This document shows, piece by piece, positions 1 through 8,524 of a DNA stretch of 41,236 nucleotides. The position numbers were made by a program, and so were the translations under genes. How positions within the stretch are numbered: position 1 is the first letter of the stretch; the number at the start of each line of letters is the position of its first letter. Source of the stretch: Bacteroidales bacterium (GTDB lineage Bacteria; Bacteroidota; Bacteroidia; Bacteroidales; GCA-2748055); the NCBI GenBank assembly GCA_023138875.1, contig JAGLOO010000073.1, positions 1 through 41,236 on the forward strand, written 5' to 3'. The notes beneath the pieces were generated by a model, which was given only the letters and a program-made list of their open reading frames with translations, searched no databases and was not told the DNA's origin.

Positions 1-2
1 TC

Positions 3-593
3 GTCAGGGAAAGCCAGGCCAAATACCTCTTGCAGGGAACCATACTGACAGATGTGGATGAAACTGTAGCGGGGATTAAAAGACAGCACAATGTATTTGA
101 ACAGCTCGGAATTGACCCACAGGAGGCTTTTGGTTACCGGATAATAGAGCCCCTGATACAGTTGCGAAAGGATGGGGTACGTAAAGTTGGAAGTGCCCTG
201 GGATTGCCGCCCGAACTATTTAACCGTATTCCCTTTCCCGGACCCGCACTTGCTGCGCGCATAATAGGTGAGGTGACAGATGAACGTCTCAAAACTGTCC
301 GTAAAGCAACCACTATCGTGGAAAATATACTCAAGAATACTGGCGCTTTTCAATACATGGCAATCCTTCATGAAGACCGTGTAACGGGCATGGTGGGGGG
401 CAAGCGCGAATTTGGTCAACAAATTGAACTTCGTTGCTGGGACAGCGTGGATGCCCGGACTGCAACGCCCACACAATTGTCATTCGAAATACTGACTAAC
501 CTTGCAGATGAAATCATTCGGCAGGTGCCAGGCATTGTTAGTGTAACATACAACTTAGCTCCCAAACCACCTTCAACTATTGAGGCGGTTTGA
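3..593 (+). CDS. guaA: GMP synthase (glutamine-hydrolysing), C-terminal part
   Basis: The reading frame is open from the window edge (VRESQAKYLLQGT...), so the N-terminal amidotransferase part and most of the ATP-pyrophosphatase domain lie outside. What remains is the end of the ATP-PPase domain and the GMP synthase C-terminal dimerisation domain. Signatures are the AKYLLQGTI block, FPGPALAARIIGEVT and the KPPSTIE terminus, where most family members have KPPATIEWE. The enzyme aminates XMP to GMP using ATP and glutamine-derived ammonia in the cytoplasm. Details such as RIIEPLIQLRKDGVRKVGSALGLP resemble the form shared with archaeal two-subunit GMP synthases, so it cannot be told here whether the glutaminase is fused. 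The identity is secure. Confidence 0.95.
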   Translation, partial: VRESQAKYLLQGTILTDVDETVAGIKRQHNVFEQLGIDPQEAFGYRIIEPLIQLRKDGVRKVGSALGLPPELFNRIPFPGPALAARIIGEVTDERLKTVRKATTIVENILKNTGAFQYMAILHEDRVTGMVGGKREFGQQIELRCWDSVDARTATPTQLSFEILTNLADEIIRQVPGIVSVTYNLAPKPPSTIEAV

Positions 594-644
594 TAATTGA
601 CTCACATTCAATAATTGTTTAGATTTAAACAAATGAACAATCAT

Positions 645-1169
645 ATGAAGAAGATATTTATTTCCGGGATTTTGTGCTTCATCCTTTTTTTTGCATTGTC
701 AGCACAGCAAAGCAGTCAAATAACAATTGAAAAAGAAGGATTGAAGAGAATTTATCTACATGACGGTGAAGCTATTGATTCAAAGCAACTCTCTTCATTA
801 CTAACATCCAATCCTAATTCTGCAGCCAAATACAAATCTTCCAGGACCAACAGCATTGTTGGACTATCAACGATGGTATGCGGTACAGCTTTCATAGGGG
901 TAGGATTTTATTATACCATAAAGAGTGCCCAAACAGTGGGAGATAATGATCTAGCAGGAACAGTTGATTATTCAAACAAGAGCGGAAACAACATGTTAAT
1001 TGGAGCAGGATTTTATGTGATAAGTGTTCCGTTCTTATTGATGGCAAATTCAAATCTTAAGAAATCCATAAACCTGTATAACTCCCACTCCAATACCGGT
1101 AGCATCAGTAATCTGGATTTATATGTTGGCTTTACAGGTGAGGGAATTGGAGTCGGTTTGAAATTTTGA
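645..1169 (+). CDS. Secreted/membrane hypothetical protein
   Basis: Not recognised as a named family. The ATG at 645 gives a classic signal peptide (MKKIFISGILCFILFFALSAQQ), whereas the ATG at 633 or an upstream TTG-type start would add residues before it, so 645 is preferred. The mature part is about 150 residues. It has two hydrophobic stretches (around IVGLSTMVCGTAFIGVGFYY and MLIGAGFYVISVPFLLMA) followed by a KKSINLYN segment and a short C-terminal strand (LYVGFTGEGIGVGLKF). This arrangement is common in small Bacteroidota envelope proteins of unknown function. It lies 51 nt after guaA on the same strand. Confidence 0.6.
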   Translation: MKKIFISGILCFILFFALSAQQSSQITIEKEGLKRIYLHDGEAIDSKQLSSLLTSNPNSAAKYKSSRTNSIVGLSTMVCGTAFIGVGFYYTIKSAQTVGDNDLAGTVDYSNKSGNNMLIGAGFYVISVPFLLMANSNLKKSINLYNSHSNTGSISNLDLYVGFTGEGIGVGLKF

Positions 1170-1212
1170 AATTTGAAACCCGCTCCTTTTGGCCTAAGTC
1201 TTATGCCATTGC

Positions 1213-1862
1213 GTAGCAGATGTGATTGGAATAAATGATTATTGCAGTATCGAATTACAGTCAAGGAAAAATCCTAATGGAGTACGAATTAACTTTCATA
1301 TATTTTTTGACAATGACGCATCTGTTTTAACGAAAATATCCACTTGGTTAGCATCATTGAAATGTTTAGATGAAAAAGAGAATGATGTTCAGTTAGGAAC
1401 CGTAAGTGACTTTACAAAGATATCCTTTGATTTTGATTATGTTATTAAAAGCCTAAAGGCATATCATCGGGTCATCAACCAAGAAACAAATTGATTTCTT
1501 TAAGTGGGAAGATGACAAATATAATGAAGAAGAATACTCGAAATGGTTTAAGAAACCAAAACCCTGTATTAAAGGGTCTGATGCTCATAAAATTGATTAC
1601 CCTTTTGGGCATCTAAAAAATCCCCAATCAGAACCAACTGACCGATATTGTTGGATAAACTCTGATACAACATTCAGAGGATTGAAACAAATTATTGTCG
1701 AGCCTGATAGAGTTTTTATAGGGGAAGAACCAGATTTATTACGAAGAGTATGAACAAATCGAACTAAGTTTATCAAATCCCTAACGGTAAAGAAGGTTGA
1801 AGATGCAATTATTGAAGATGTATGGTTCGAAGATTTTCACCTTGAATTTAACAGTTCATTAG
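1213..1862 (+). pseudogene. Decayed TrlF-type PHP/ATPase defence gene remnant
   Basis: Three collinear blocks match my recollection of TrlF-family AAA-like ATPases, which carry an N-terminal PHP-like region. Block 1 (1213-1494, frame 1) reads VADVIGINDY, then RINFHIFFDND, then WLASLKCLDEKE. Block 2 (1493-1753, frame 2) reads KPCIKGSDAHKIDYPFG, DRYCWINSDTTFRGLKQII and EPDRVFIGEEP. Block 3 follows the TGA at 1751 in the same frame and reads NRTKFIKSLTV, then VWFEDFHLEFNSSLV, the segment just before the Walker A loop in intact proteins. Damage visible: missing N-terminus, an internal deletion after INDY, a frameshift near 1493, a stop at 1751, and complete loss of the ATPase after the IS at 1863. 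It cannot make a working product. Confidence 0.75.
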
Positions 1863-2820
1863 TCAATGTCGTTTAGTTAAGAAATGGCTTTATTTTGTTA
1901 GTAATTAACACGTTATATAGTTAGTTCTTTAATGATTTTGGTTTTATATTAGCTGTAGATACCTAAGCAGGGTATATAGGGGGTAATTGTATATCCTCTA
2001 TTAAATCAAAAAGTGAAGATTATCGAATAGGTTTAACAAAAAACATCAATTATGAGCTTGAAAAAGACGAGTTCCTTGGCCGTTCAAAAGGCAGCTCAAA
2101 AGGGGTATTCACTCGTGATAGAAAGCTGACAATCAAAAGGTTGATAATCATAATCATGACTTTAAACCGAGTAGTCCAACGAGAACTCGATAGTTTCTTT
2201 CAAAAGATAACCTCATCTGATTTTACAATCAGGGAAGCCACCAAAGGTGCTTTTTCTCAGGCCAGGGCAAAATTGAATGCGTGGGCATTTGTTCGCTTAA
2301 ACGAAGTTGCCGTTGACTCATTTTACAATGGGGCTGGATATTACCAATGGAATGGGATGCGTTTGTTGGCTGTCGATGGGACACGCTTGATGTTGCCCAA
2401 CCAGCCAAGCATCAAGGAGGAATTTGGGGAATGCTCATTTGGCCCCAATGCCGACAGTCCCCGCTCATTGGCAATTGGGTCAATGCTATATGACGTACTG
2501 AACCAAATCACCATTGATGCGCAACTTGCACCTTACAAAAAAAGCAGTGAAAAGGTTTTGTTAGAAAGCCATATGGGAAAACTGGTGCCAAACGACCTAC
2601 TACTTTTGGACAGGGGGTATCCCAGCATCGTCCTGTTTTACCAATTAATGGCAAGGAGCATTGAGTTTTGCGTGCGCATGAAAGGCAGTTGGTGATATTG
2701 TGTATAAAACCCGGGAAATCATAAGACCAAACAGAAAAAATGAACGGAAACATCGACAGAAAAAACCTTATTGCATGAATTACAAGAGATTATGACGCGA
2801 TATTAACTAAACGACATTGA
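1863..2820 (+). mobile_element. IS4-family insertion sequence, internally deleted
   Basis: The two ends are perfect 18-bp terminal inverted repeats: TCAATGTCGTTTAGTTAA at 1863-1880 and its exact reverse complement at 2803-2820. The 958-bp interval between contains one degraded IS4-type transposase gene in the plus direction. No target-site duplication is evident: the left flank ends ttcattag and the right flank begins ttcatgat. The element cuts the TrlF remnant, whose reading stops exactly at the left end. The original element was probably about 1.3-1.4 kb, inferred from the missing transposase part. Confidence 0.85.
1982..2795 (+). pseudogene. IS4-family DDE transposase, internally deleted
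   Basis: The coding frame is open from about 1967 to 2695, but the expected initiator Met is missing (ISSIKSKSEDYRIGL... is preceded by no ATG), so the start has decayed or is non-canonical. Readable landmarks are ELEKDEFLGRSKGSSKGVF, LLAVDGTRLMLP (first catalytic Asp) and NDLLLLDRGYPS (second Asp). After RMKGSW there is a stop at 2693-2695. The C-terminus reappears in another frame (2694-2795: YKTREIIRPNRK ... MNYKRL). About 130 residues, including the region that should carry the catalytic Glu (Y-x-x-R-W-x-I-E type), are gone, so it should be inactive. Confidence 0.8.
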
Positions 2821-2875
2821 TTCATGATTCCACTTGAAGCAGTAGTTTGTTACGACACATAAAAGCAAAAATATC

Positions 2876-4123
2876 ATGAGAACCCCGATAATAGTATTTC
2901 TCGCTGTTGTTTATTCAAATGTTCTCCTTGGTCAGACTCATAATTATAAAGAGAAAGCAATCGAAGCATTTGATAACCAGAACTATCCCAAGGCAATTGA
3001 GTTTTTACACAAAGCAGTAAAAGAAAATCCAGATGACAAGGAATTGTATTATTATCTGGGTCACTTCTATCATTACAATGCATATGATAGCAGACCATTA
3101 GCGGGTTATAATTCGCAATACTCCGATACAGTTTTCTTCTATCTCGAAAAAGCGTTAGAAATTGACCCAAACTACGGAGATGCAAAATACTTCTACACCG
3201 CAGAATGTGGTGCGGCTGTTTCTCAGGCAATCAGAGTAAGAGACTACGAAAAAATAAAATATTACTATCAGAAAGCAGCCGAAAAAGGGGGGTTCCCTGA
3301 TTGGTCTATAGAATATGGGAAGCATTTGCTCTCACCTGTTGAACCCGATGGTATTTTGTTTACGATGGGAGATTTCGCATTCAATGTATGTCGATACTTG
3401 CAAGTCTGTGAAAATTATAGAACTGACATAACTGTAATTTCGTGGGGACATCTAAACAGACCGTTTTATATTATGGAATTGAAAAATGGTAAATCACGAA
3501 AGAACATCAAATTCGATTTAACAGAAGAACAAATACTGGATATGCATCCGTATAAATGGGATACCACCTTGATGGAAATAGATGTTCCTGAAAGAATCTG
3601 CGAAAGATATAGTCTTGACAAAGACTATAAAATGAAATGGGAGATAGTTCCCGATTTATTTGGAAGCAGAAGTTATTTAGGCAGTGAGACAGCAATAATA
3701 TTATCTATCATTGAATCAAACCAATGGGAAAGACCCATTTTCTTTCAATCAGGTATTACTGAGTCCATAGTAAACGGCATTCATAAGAATGTAACCAGAT
3801 ATGGATTAGTAGAAAAACTCGTTCCAATGGATACTGATGGCAGTAATTGGCAATACCAAGTCGAGAGTTTGGAGAACTTCGTAAATCCAATCAGTTTATA
3901 TTATTATAACAGCATCATAGATACTAATCAACCAAGAGTATCGGCACAAGTACTATACGCATATTATAAATCATTATGCTACTTAGCAGAGTACTACAAA
4001 AGGACAGATGAAATTTCTAAGATAGACAACATCATAAGGTTCTACACGGAATATTTGGATATTGGTGTTTTTCCTGAATATGAAAAGAGTTTCTTAGATG
4101 GGTTGCAATTGATGAAGGATTAG
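2876..4123 (+). CDS. Secreted TPR protein with a DUF2723-like C-terminal region
   Basis: An N-terminal signal peptide (MRTPIIVFLAVVYSNVLLGQ) is followed by tetratricopeptide-like helices at about residues 22-140 (KEKAIEAFDNQNYPKAIEFL, then ALEIDPNYGDAKYF). The remainder resembles, from memory, the soluble C-terminal region of DUF2723 (glycosyltransferase-like, PMT-related) proteins of Bacteroidota: DGILFTMGDFAFNVCRYLQ, then RTDITVISWGHLNRPFYI, WERPIFFQ and GLVEKLVPMDTD. The DUF2723 membrane domain itself is absent. The protein is probably periplasmic. It starts 55 nt after the IS element; no partner is evident except the following secreted protein. The DUF2723 link is by motif resemblance only. 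Confidence 0.65.
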   Translation: MRTPIIVFLAVVYSNVLLGQTHNYKEKAIEAFDNQNYPKAIEFLHKAVKENPDDKELYYYLGHFYHYNAYDSRPLAGYNSQYSDTVFFYLEKALEIDPNYGDAKYFYTAECGAAVSQAIRVRDYEKIKYYYQKAAEKGGFPDWSIEYGKHLLSPVEPDGILFTMGDFAFNVCRYLQVCENYRTDITVISWGHLNRPFYIMELKNGKSRKNIKFDLTEEQILDMHPYKWDTTLMEIDVPERICERYSLDKDYKMKWEIVPDLFGSRSYLGSETAIILSIIESNQWERPIFFQSGITESIVNGIHKNVTRYGLVEKLVPMDTDGSNWQYQVESLENFVNPISLYYYNSIIDTNQPRVSAQVLYAYYKSLCYLAEYYKRTDEISKIDNIIRFYTEYLDIGVFPEYEKSFLDGLQLMKD

Positions 4124-4152
4124 CTTGCATTTAATGAAAAGTTAGAGCACAT

Positions 4153-4752
4153 ATGAAAATGCGTTCAAGAATTGTAATGAAATATAAGAATATACTCATA
4201 TTAGTACTCTTGCATTTTTCTATAGAATTTGCAGACGCAAATAGAATAATTACCAGTGATGATATTGCCCGATGGTATCTTGATGCAAATCTTGTTGCAA
4301 TTTCTACTCTACTGGAAATTGACACAATTCTTTTAAGAACAGTTGATACCATAGGTATGGGTGAACGCAGAATTCATTACGATATAGTAAAAGAGAGGTA
4401 TCGTATGCATATTGATTCAATAATAAAGGGTCATTCGCATCAAGATACCATAATTGTTGAAACTCCAGAACATCCAGTTGGATGCTATGAATATACTATA
4501 AAAGACAGTGGGGATATGCATATATCCGAAACAGGTGATACTATGTTCATATCAGTGATGGAAATGTTTTTAACCACTGGTTGTACCGATAGTTATTTCA
4601 AAGTACTGAATTCATCTGCAAGCATAGTATTTTTAAAACTTAAAGATGGATATTTTGAAACCTATTACGTTGATAATGAAATTTCAGAACGTAGTTTGAG
4701 TTTCCTTAGAGAAGTGGATGCAAAGGGTGAGGCTTACTTCAAACGAGAGTAA
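4153..4752 (+). CDS. Secreted hypothetical protein
   Basis: Not recognised. A basic, then hydrophobic N-terminus (MKYKNILILVLLHFSIEFADA) suggests export; the ATG at 4177 would give this signal peptide directly, while the ATG at 4153 adds eight residues. The mature part (about 165 residues) alternates short strands and carries three cysteines, HPVGCYEY, MFLTTGCTDSYF being two of the surrounding segments. The pattern VISTLLEIDT ... YRMHIDSIIKGHSHQDTIIVETPEHP is like secreted beta-sandwich proteins that report efflux or matrix binding, but no function is assigned. It follows the TPR protein by 29 nt and may be co-transcribed with it. Confidence 0.55.
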   Translation: MKMRSRIVMKYKNILILVLLHFSIEFADANRIITSDDIARWYLDANLVAISTLLEIDTILLRTVDTIGMGERRIHYDIVKERYRMHIDSIIKGHSHQDTIIVETPEHPVGCYEYTIKDSGDMHISETGDTMFISVMEMFLTTGCTDSYFKVLNSSASIVFLKLKDGYFETYYVDNEISERSLSFLREVDAKGEAYFKRE

Positions 4753-5095
4753 AAAAATTATAGTTTAAAATGATTACGGGTTATAACATAAGGTACTCCC
4801 CATTTCTCGTGTCATGACTTTTGAATACTCAAAAGTTCGTGCCACTCGAAAAAGTCGAATACCCGAACCGTTTGCTGCACGACATCATTTTCACCCCACC
4901 CCCTGCGATGCCCCACCCGATGGGGTACTACCCCCGCTACTCCCCCCTAATGTTTTGATAATCAAGGTATCCGAAGTTTCATATAACGAAAATCGAAGAC
5001 GCAAAACACCTAAGGGGGTGATACACAGGTGATTAATCAGGTCTTAAAAAAAATCTGGAAATAAAAATTACAAATCCCCAAAGGTGTTAGTTGTG
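4753..5095. other. Intergenic region left of the island, no gene seen
   Basis: No convincing reading frame. There are two small palindromes: ACTTTTGAATACTCAAAAGT at 4817-4836, with one mismatched pair, and CCCCA/TGGGG arms at 4911-4915 and 4921-4925. The stretch 4893-4950 is unusually C-rich on this strand. A plus-strand open frame over 4814-5032 has no plausible protein character. Confidence 0.5.
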
Positions 5096-5225
5096 GTGCA
5101 AATTTCAATGCAAATAAAAAAGGACTCACAGTGGTCATTATTGTGAGTCCTTGTATATCCCTGATTATTAAGGGTTAATAAGAGCGGGAAAGGAGGTTCG
5201 AACTCCCGACCCTCAGCTTGGGAAG
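5096..5225. repeat. Left att direct repeat with displaced tRNA-Gly 3' half
   Basis: This 130-bp block matches 25911-26040 without gaps, with about 16 mismatches by eye. It contains a TGCAAAT doublet, a terminator-type hairpin (arms AAGGACTCACA and TGTGAGTCCTT, 5120-5152) and, on the minus strand, the 3' half of a tRNA-Gly (anticodon loop through acceptor strand). The perfectly shared 19-bp core is CGACCCTCAGCTTGGGAAG at 5207-5225. To the right of 5225 the tRNA similarity stops abruptly, which marks the left junction of the island. This copy is best read as the host's original tRNA 3' end, displaced by integration. Confidence 0.85.
5116..5152 (-). terminator. Displaced tRNA-Gly terminator copy
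   Basis: Eleven-bp inverted repeat (AAGGACTCACA / TGTGAGTCCTT) followed on the minus strand by a run of six T. It corresponds base for base in position to the hairpin at 25931-25967 behind the intact tRNA-Gly. Since the tRNA half here has no 5' part, it probably no longer terminates a tRNA transcript. Confidence 0.6.
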
Positions 5226-5397
5226 TTTATTTTCGCTATTTCATCCCAATTTCAAACATTTCATTATAGTTCACGTATCTATTAGAAATCAATAGATTAT
5301 AAATATATGTATTTAATTTGCTATAATTACACATCATTATAATTCATGTTTTTATATTGCAAATTTTATTGCAAATTATATTATTACTCATCCTACT
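5226..5397. promoter_or_regulatory. Integrase upstream region with TTGCAAAT arm-like repeats
   Basis: An AT-rich leader lies between the att core and the integrase start. At 5357-5364 and 5369-5376 the octamer TTGCAAAT occurs twice with 12-bp spacing. The enclosing 26 bp (5351-5376) recur with one mismatch at 25905-25930 near the other end. In the circular form the two sets would flank the core, as integrase arm-type sites do. The assignment is inferred from position and repetition. Confidence 0.45.
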
Positions 5398-6645
5398 ATG
5401 GCAATAACCAACCCAACTGCACACTGCTATTTAGATAAGCGTACGCCTAACAAAAATAACAAATATCCTGTTAAACTCAATGTGTACTACCTTGGGAAAA
5501 ATAGGTTATTCGGTTTGCCAATAAAACTAACCGGAGATGAATGGAAAAAAATCTACAAGTCAAAATTGCGGGATCAAAGATTAAAAGATATAAAGACCAA
5601 GTTGGACTACTACGAAGGAGAAAAGTTTGATGCTACTTTACGAGAAATTGAAGAACCCTTCACTTTCCAAAAATTCAAAACTGCATATGAAAAGCATGAC
5701 AAATCCCAACTGGTAAGTAATGATGTGTATGTATTATTTGATAAATACATTGAAGAACTGGAAGGTAAGGATAAGGTTGGTACTGCACAGGTATATCGTA
5801 CCGCACGAATATCATTTCAGGGTTTCAGAAAGAGATTATATTTTAATCAGGTAACTATTGATTTTCTTAGTGGCTATGAAAAATACATGCGAAAGGCTGG
5901 CAGAAAGAAAAATTACATAGCCATAAATCTGCGTTGCATGCGTGCTATTTACAATAGAGCAATAGCCGAAGGTCTTGCGAAACAAGTAGATTACCCATTT
6001 TCAAAGAACAGAAGTGACAAGAAGTATAAAATTAAATCTGAAGAGACGAAAAAGAAAGCATTGTCAACAGAACAATTATCAAAACTAAAACAATACGAAC
6101 CCCAAACACCTGCACAACGTAAAGCATTTATGTTTTGGTGGTTTGCTTTGCATGCGTACGGGATCAATATGACGAATATCTGTCATTTGAAGAATAAAGA
6201 TATTGTAGGGAATAAGATCATTATTGAACGAATCAAGACGGAAGATACAACGATAAGCAGTAAGCCTATCAGAATTCTTATCACACCTGAAATTCAAGCG
6301 TGCATTGACGAATACGGAAATCAGGATAAATCGCCTGATGCCTATGTGTTCAGCATCTTGAAGCATGGGTGGAGTGCAAAAAAAAGACGTGATAGGGTGC
6401 AGTCATTTACCCACAACATAAGTAAACATATGACTAAAATCTCGGAAGATTTGGGATTTGAAAGACCGATATCAACAAACTGGGCACGGCATAGCTTTTC
6501 AACCTTCCTAAAGAGTGGTCTTATCCCTATCGAAGTGATTTCAGAAGCACTGGGTCATTCATCAATAGAAACCACACAGATATATCTGGATTCATTTGAA
6601 GATGATGTGCTTGAAAAAATTGCCAAACGGCTTTCTGAAATATAG
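5398..6645 (+). CDS. Tyrosine-type site-specific integrase of the island
   Basis: The 415-residue length and layout fit phage/ICE integrases of Bacteroidota: an N-terminal arm-binding region, a SAM-like core-binding region (about residues 105-205) and a C-terminal catalytic domain. Visible active-site residues are Arg364 (NWARHSF), His387 (LGHSSIETTQIYL) and the nucleophile Tyr396. Deviations: the first catalytic Arg position reads HAYGINMTNICHL with no Arg at the usual place, and the His of HxxR is Asn361. Both changes occur in some Bacteroidota integrases as far as I recall. It lies 172 bp from the left att core and points into the island, as expected for the enzyme that inserted it at the tRNA-Gly gene. 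Confidence 0.9.
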   Translation: MAITNPTAHCYLDKRTPNKNNKYPVKLNVYYLGKNRLFGLPIKLTGDEWKKIYKSKLRDQRLKDIKTKLDYYEGEKFDATLREIEEPFTFQKFKTAYEKHDKSQLVSNDVYVLFDKYIEELEGKDKVGTAQVYRTARISFQGFRKRLYFNQVTIDFLSGYEKYMRKAGRKKNYIAINLRCMRAIYNRAIAEGLAKQVDYPFSKNRSDKKYKIKSEETKKKALSTEQLSKLKQYEPQTPAQRKAFMFWWFALHAYGINMTNICHLKNKDIVGNKIIIERIKTEDTTISSKPIRILITPEIQACIDEYGNQDKSPDAYVFSILKHGWSAKKRRDRVQSFTHNISKHMTKISEDLGFERPISTNWARHSFSTFLKSGLIPIEVISEALGHSSIETTQIYLDSFEDDVLEKIAKRLSEI

Positions 6646-6680
6646 TATAAGGATTGTAAAACGTAACATACACAAACAAT

Positions 6681-7595
6681 ATGGATCATCAAATAGAGGA
6701 TTTTATCAACTTTTTGGAAGACAATACTATAATATTTAAGTTTTACGAACCAGAAACAATTACCCCCGATGATCCTCGTTGCGACAATTGGGTATTTAAT
6801 GAGGATTTTTTAATTGAAGAAATGAAATTTTCTGATGATGAATTGGATGAGTTGACAGACTTTATATTCACAGAATTATCTAATTATCATTACGGTAAAG
6901 CAAGAGAAGGACTGTTGAACGATTATTCACAACCAATTCATCTCGAAGACTATCTTGAAAAGGAATTTGAAAAATTCAGAATTGCACTTACAAAAGATTT
7001 TAAACGAATTAGGGAAAGTGAATTAAGAGAAATGATACAACAGGCTAAATATGCCAGATATGAATTGGAGATGATAAATAGTGCTAATAGAGACAATAAA
7101 TGGATGATATTTGATAGTCTATTATTAGCAAAGAAAGATTTTTGTGTTGAAACTATCCGTTTTCTACGAATGTCGTTGGCTGGACTCCCAAAAGATGAAG
7201 CAGATGCTAATGAATATTACTTTTCAATAATGCCACAATACACTACCCAAAGACACAACATATTATCTGTAATACATAAGGACTTAAAAGCTGAAGGTTA
7301 TATTGATTGTACTTTTAATGAATTCAAAGATGTTTTCACAAGTAAAGACCCGAAACCCATAAAATGGTATAAGCCATTACGTCATTTAACCTTTATGATC
7401 GATAAAATGACAGGACTGTTTCTGGTTGAAAAAATCAAACCTTCAAACTACTACATTGCAGAGAAATACTTCAATATATACAAAAATGGTATTCTTTTCC
7501 CACCAAAGAGACTACGGCATGATGATGATCCTAAGTCAGCCGATAGTATATTTCTGAAAAATGTAATAGACAATGCTATTACTACTTTCAAGTAA
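6681..7595 (+). CDS. Hypothetical island protein downstream of the integrase
   Basis: Not recognised by name. It has 304 residues with no signal peptide or membrane segment. The N-terminal half is acidic and helical (EDFINFLEDNT..., FSDDELDELTDFIFTEL); the middle is Lys/Glu-rich. The C-terminal part (EGYIDCTFNEFKDVFTS, KPIKWYKPLRHLTFMIDKM) resembles the last domain of uncharacterised proteins often encoded next to integrases in Bacteroidota mobile elements. Position 35 nt after the integrase suggests co-transcription. A mobilisation-regulatory role is possible but not shown. Confidence 0.6.
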   Translation: MDHQIEDFINFLEDNTIIFKFYEPETITPDDPRCDNWVFNEDFLIEEMKFSDDELDELTDFIFTELSNYHYGKAREGLLNDYSQPIHLEDYLEKEFEKFRIALTKDFKRIRESELREMIQQAKYARYELEMINSANRDNKWMIFDSLLLAKKDFCVETIRFLRMSLAGLPKDEADANEYYFSIMPQYTTQRHNILSVIHKDLKAEGYIDCTFNEFKDVFTSKDPKPIKWYKPLRHLTFMIDKMTGLFLVEKIKPSNYYIAEKYFNIYKNGILFPPKRLRHDDDPKSADSIFLKNVIDNAITTFK

Positions 7596-7651
7596 AATTT
7601 TCCCGTTTTACACAATTTTCTGACCGACAGCATTTTCAGCTTTCAGATATT

Positions 7652-7674
7652 CACAGGCACTGTTCTTGCCTGTG
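7652..7674. terminator. Hairpin downstream of the integrase unit
   Basis: A perfect inverted repeat, CACAGGCA at 7652-7659 and TGCCTGTG at 7667-7674, with a 7-nt loop. It is followed by only a short T stretch, so it may be a weak terminator or an operator. A second, longer-range pair, ACCGACAG near 7622 and CTGTCGGT near 7720, surrounds it. Confidence 0.4.
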
Positions 7675-7781
7675 TTTACAATTGATCCAAGCAGTTCTCA
7701 ACTGACAAAAACCGATAGCAAATCTGTCGGTTAATTCCGCATTATATTTTTCATGATTTTTCGTTCAAATTGCTGAGAATC

Positions 7782-8147
7782 ATGAGCGAACACGATGCCA
7801 TAACATTTGATAATCTGCCTGAAGCAGTACAGCATCTTCTACAGGAGATAGCATATATAAAGAACCACCTTTTAAACAAAGCTGCAACAACTGCTACACC
7901 AGCATCACCTGAAACCGAAAAGGAATTACTGACGGTGGAAGATGTAAGCAAGATGCTAAACATTAGTAAAGGTGCTATCTACAATATGACCAGTGCCCGT
8001 CAGATACCATTCTTTAGAAGGGGCGGGAGAATTTACTTCGACAGGGTAGAGATTGACGAATGGATTCGTTCCGACAGGCGCAAAACAATAAAACAATTAC
8101 AAGATGAAGCGGAACTCGATCTGAAGAAAAATAAGAATAAATATTAA
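7782..8147 (+). CDS. Excisionase-type helix-turn-helix protein
   Basis: About 121 residues from the ATG at 7782 (MSEHDAITFDN...); an upstream TTG at 7770 is less likely. The C-terminal half holds a winged/MerR-like helix-turn-helix of the HTH_17/excisionase type: LLTVEDVSKMLNISKGAIYN, then IPFFRRGGRIYFDRVEIDEW. The N-terminal 45 residues form a helix with a short linker rich in Ala/Thr. Such proteins in Bacteroidota mobile elements act as recombination directionality factors or regulators of element genes. Its place between the integrase and the replication-like gene supports that, but its target is unknown. A basic Lys-rich tail ends the protein. Confidence 0.75.
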   Translation: MSEHDAITFDNLPEAVQHLLQEIAYIKNHLLNKAATTATPASPETEKELLTVEDVSKMLNISKGAIYNMTSARQIPFFRRGGRIYFDRVEIDEWIRSDRRKTIKQLQDEAELDLKKNKNKY

Positions 8148-8167
8148 TACTAATCAAATTTAAAATC

Positions 8168-8386
8168 ATGGAAAAAAGAAAAATTAACGAAGGTGTAACT
8201 CAATTAATTGAGCACAAGAAAATGTTGTTCAAGGAATCATACGATTTGCTTGACCAACTGAAGGAGAGTGGTTCAATCAAACTGTTGGAAGGTAATGAGA
8301 TTGTAATAAATCGAACAATCATCAATTACCTATACGAATTGGTAGTGAAGGATGAAAACCTACTCTATGAAGCGATGAATTCTTGA
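8168..8386 (+). CDS. Small hypothetical protein
   Basis: Seventy-two residues, highly charged and predicted helical (MEKRKINEGVTQLIEHKKML..., NRTIINYLYELVVKDENLLY). It is not recognised. It begins 20 nt after the excisionase-like gene and ends just before a hairpin at 8395-8422, so the two are likely one transcript. Confidence 0.5.
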   Translation: MEKRKINEGVTQLIEHKKMLFKESYDLLDQLKESGSIKLLEGNEIVINRTIINYLYELVVKDENLLYEAMNS

Positions 8387-8394
8387 TTACTGTA

Positions 8395-8422
8395 TAGGGC
8401 AGATTAAAAACTACCTGCCCTA
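8395..8422 (+). terminator. Possible terminator after the excisionase pair
   Basis: Perfect 8-bp arms TAGGGCAG (8395-8402) and CTGCCCTA (8415-8422) with a 12-nt loop. The downstream sequence is ctttaaaaatc, which lacks a strong T run. Confidence 0.4.
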
Positions 8423-8524
8423 CTTTAAAAATCTCGTTGAAATGTAAAACCCAACCAGAAAGAAAGTACTTCTCAAAGAACTTTTTGAAGTTTTTTGAAT
8501 ACAGGATAACAATTCAATAAATTA

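Noticed and set aside
1845-2835. Target-site duplication around the IS4 element
   Set aside because: Flanks ttcattag and ttcatgat share only a few bases; not a convincing direct repeat.
4814-5032. Plus-strand frame of 72 codons
   Set aside because: Proline/arginine-rich translation of a C-rich intergenic stretch; no start context, no family.
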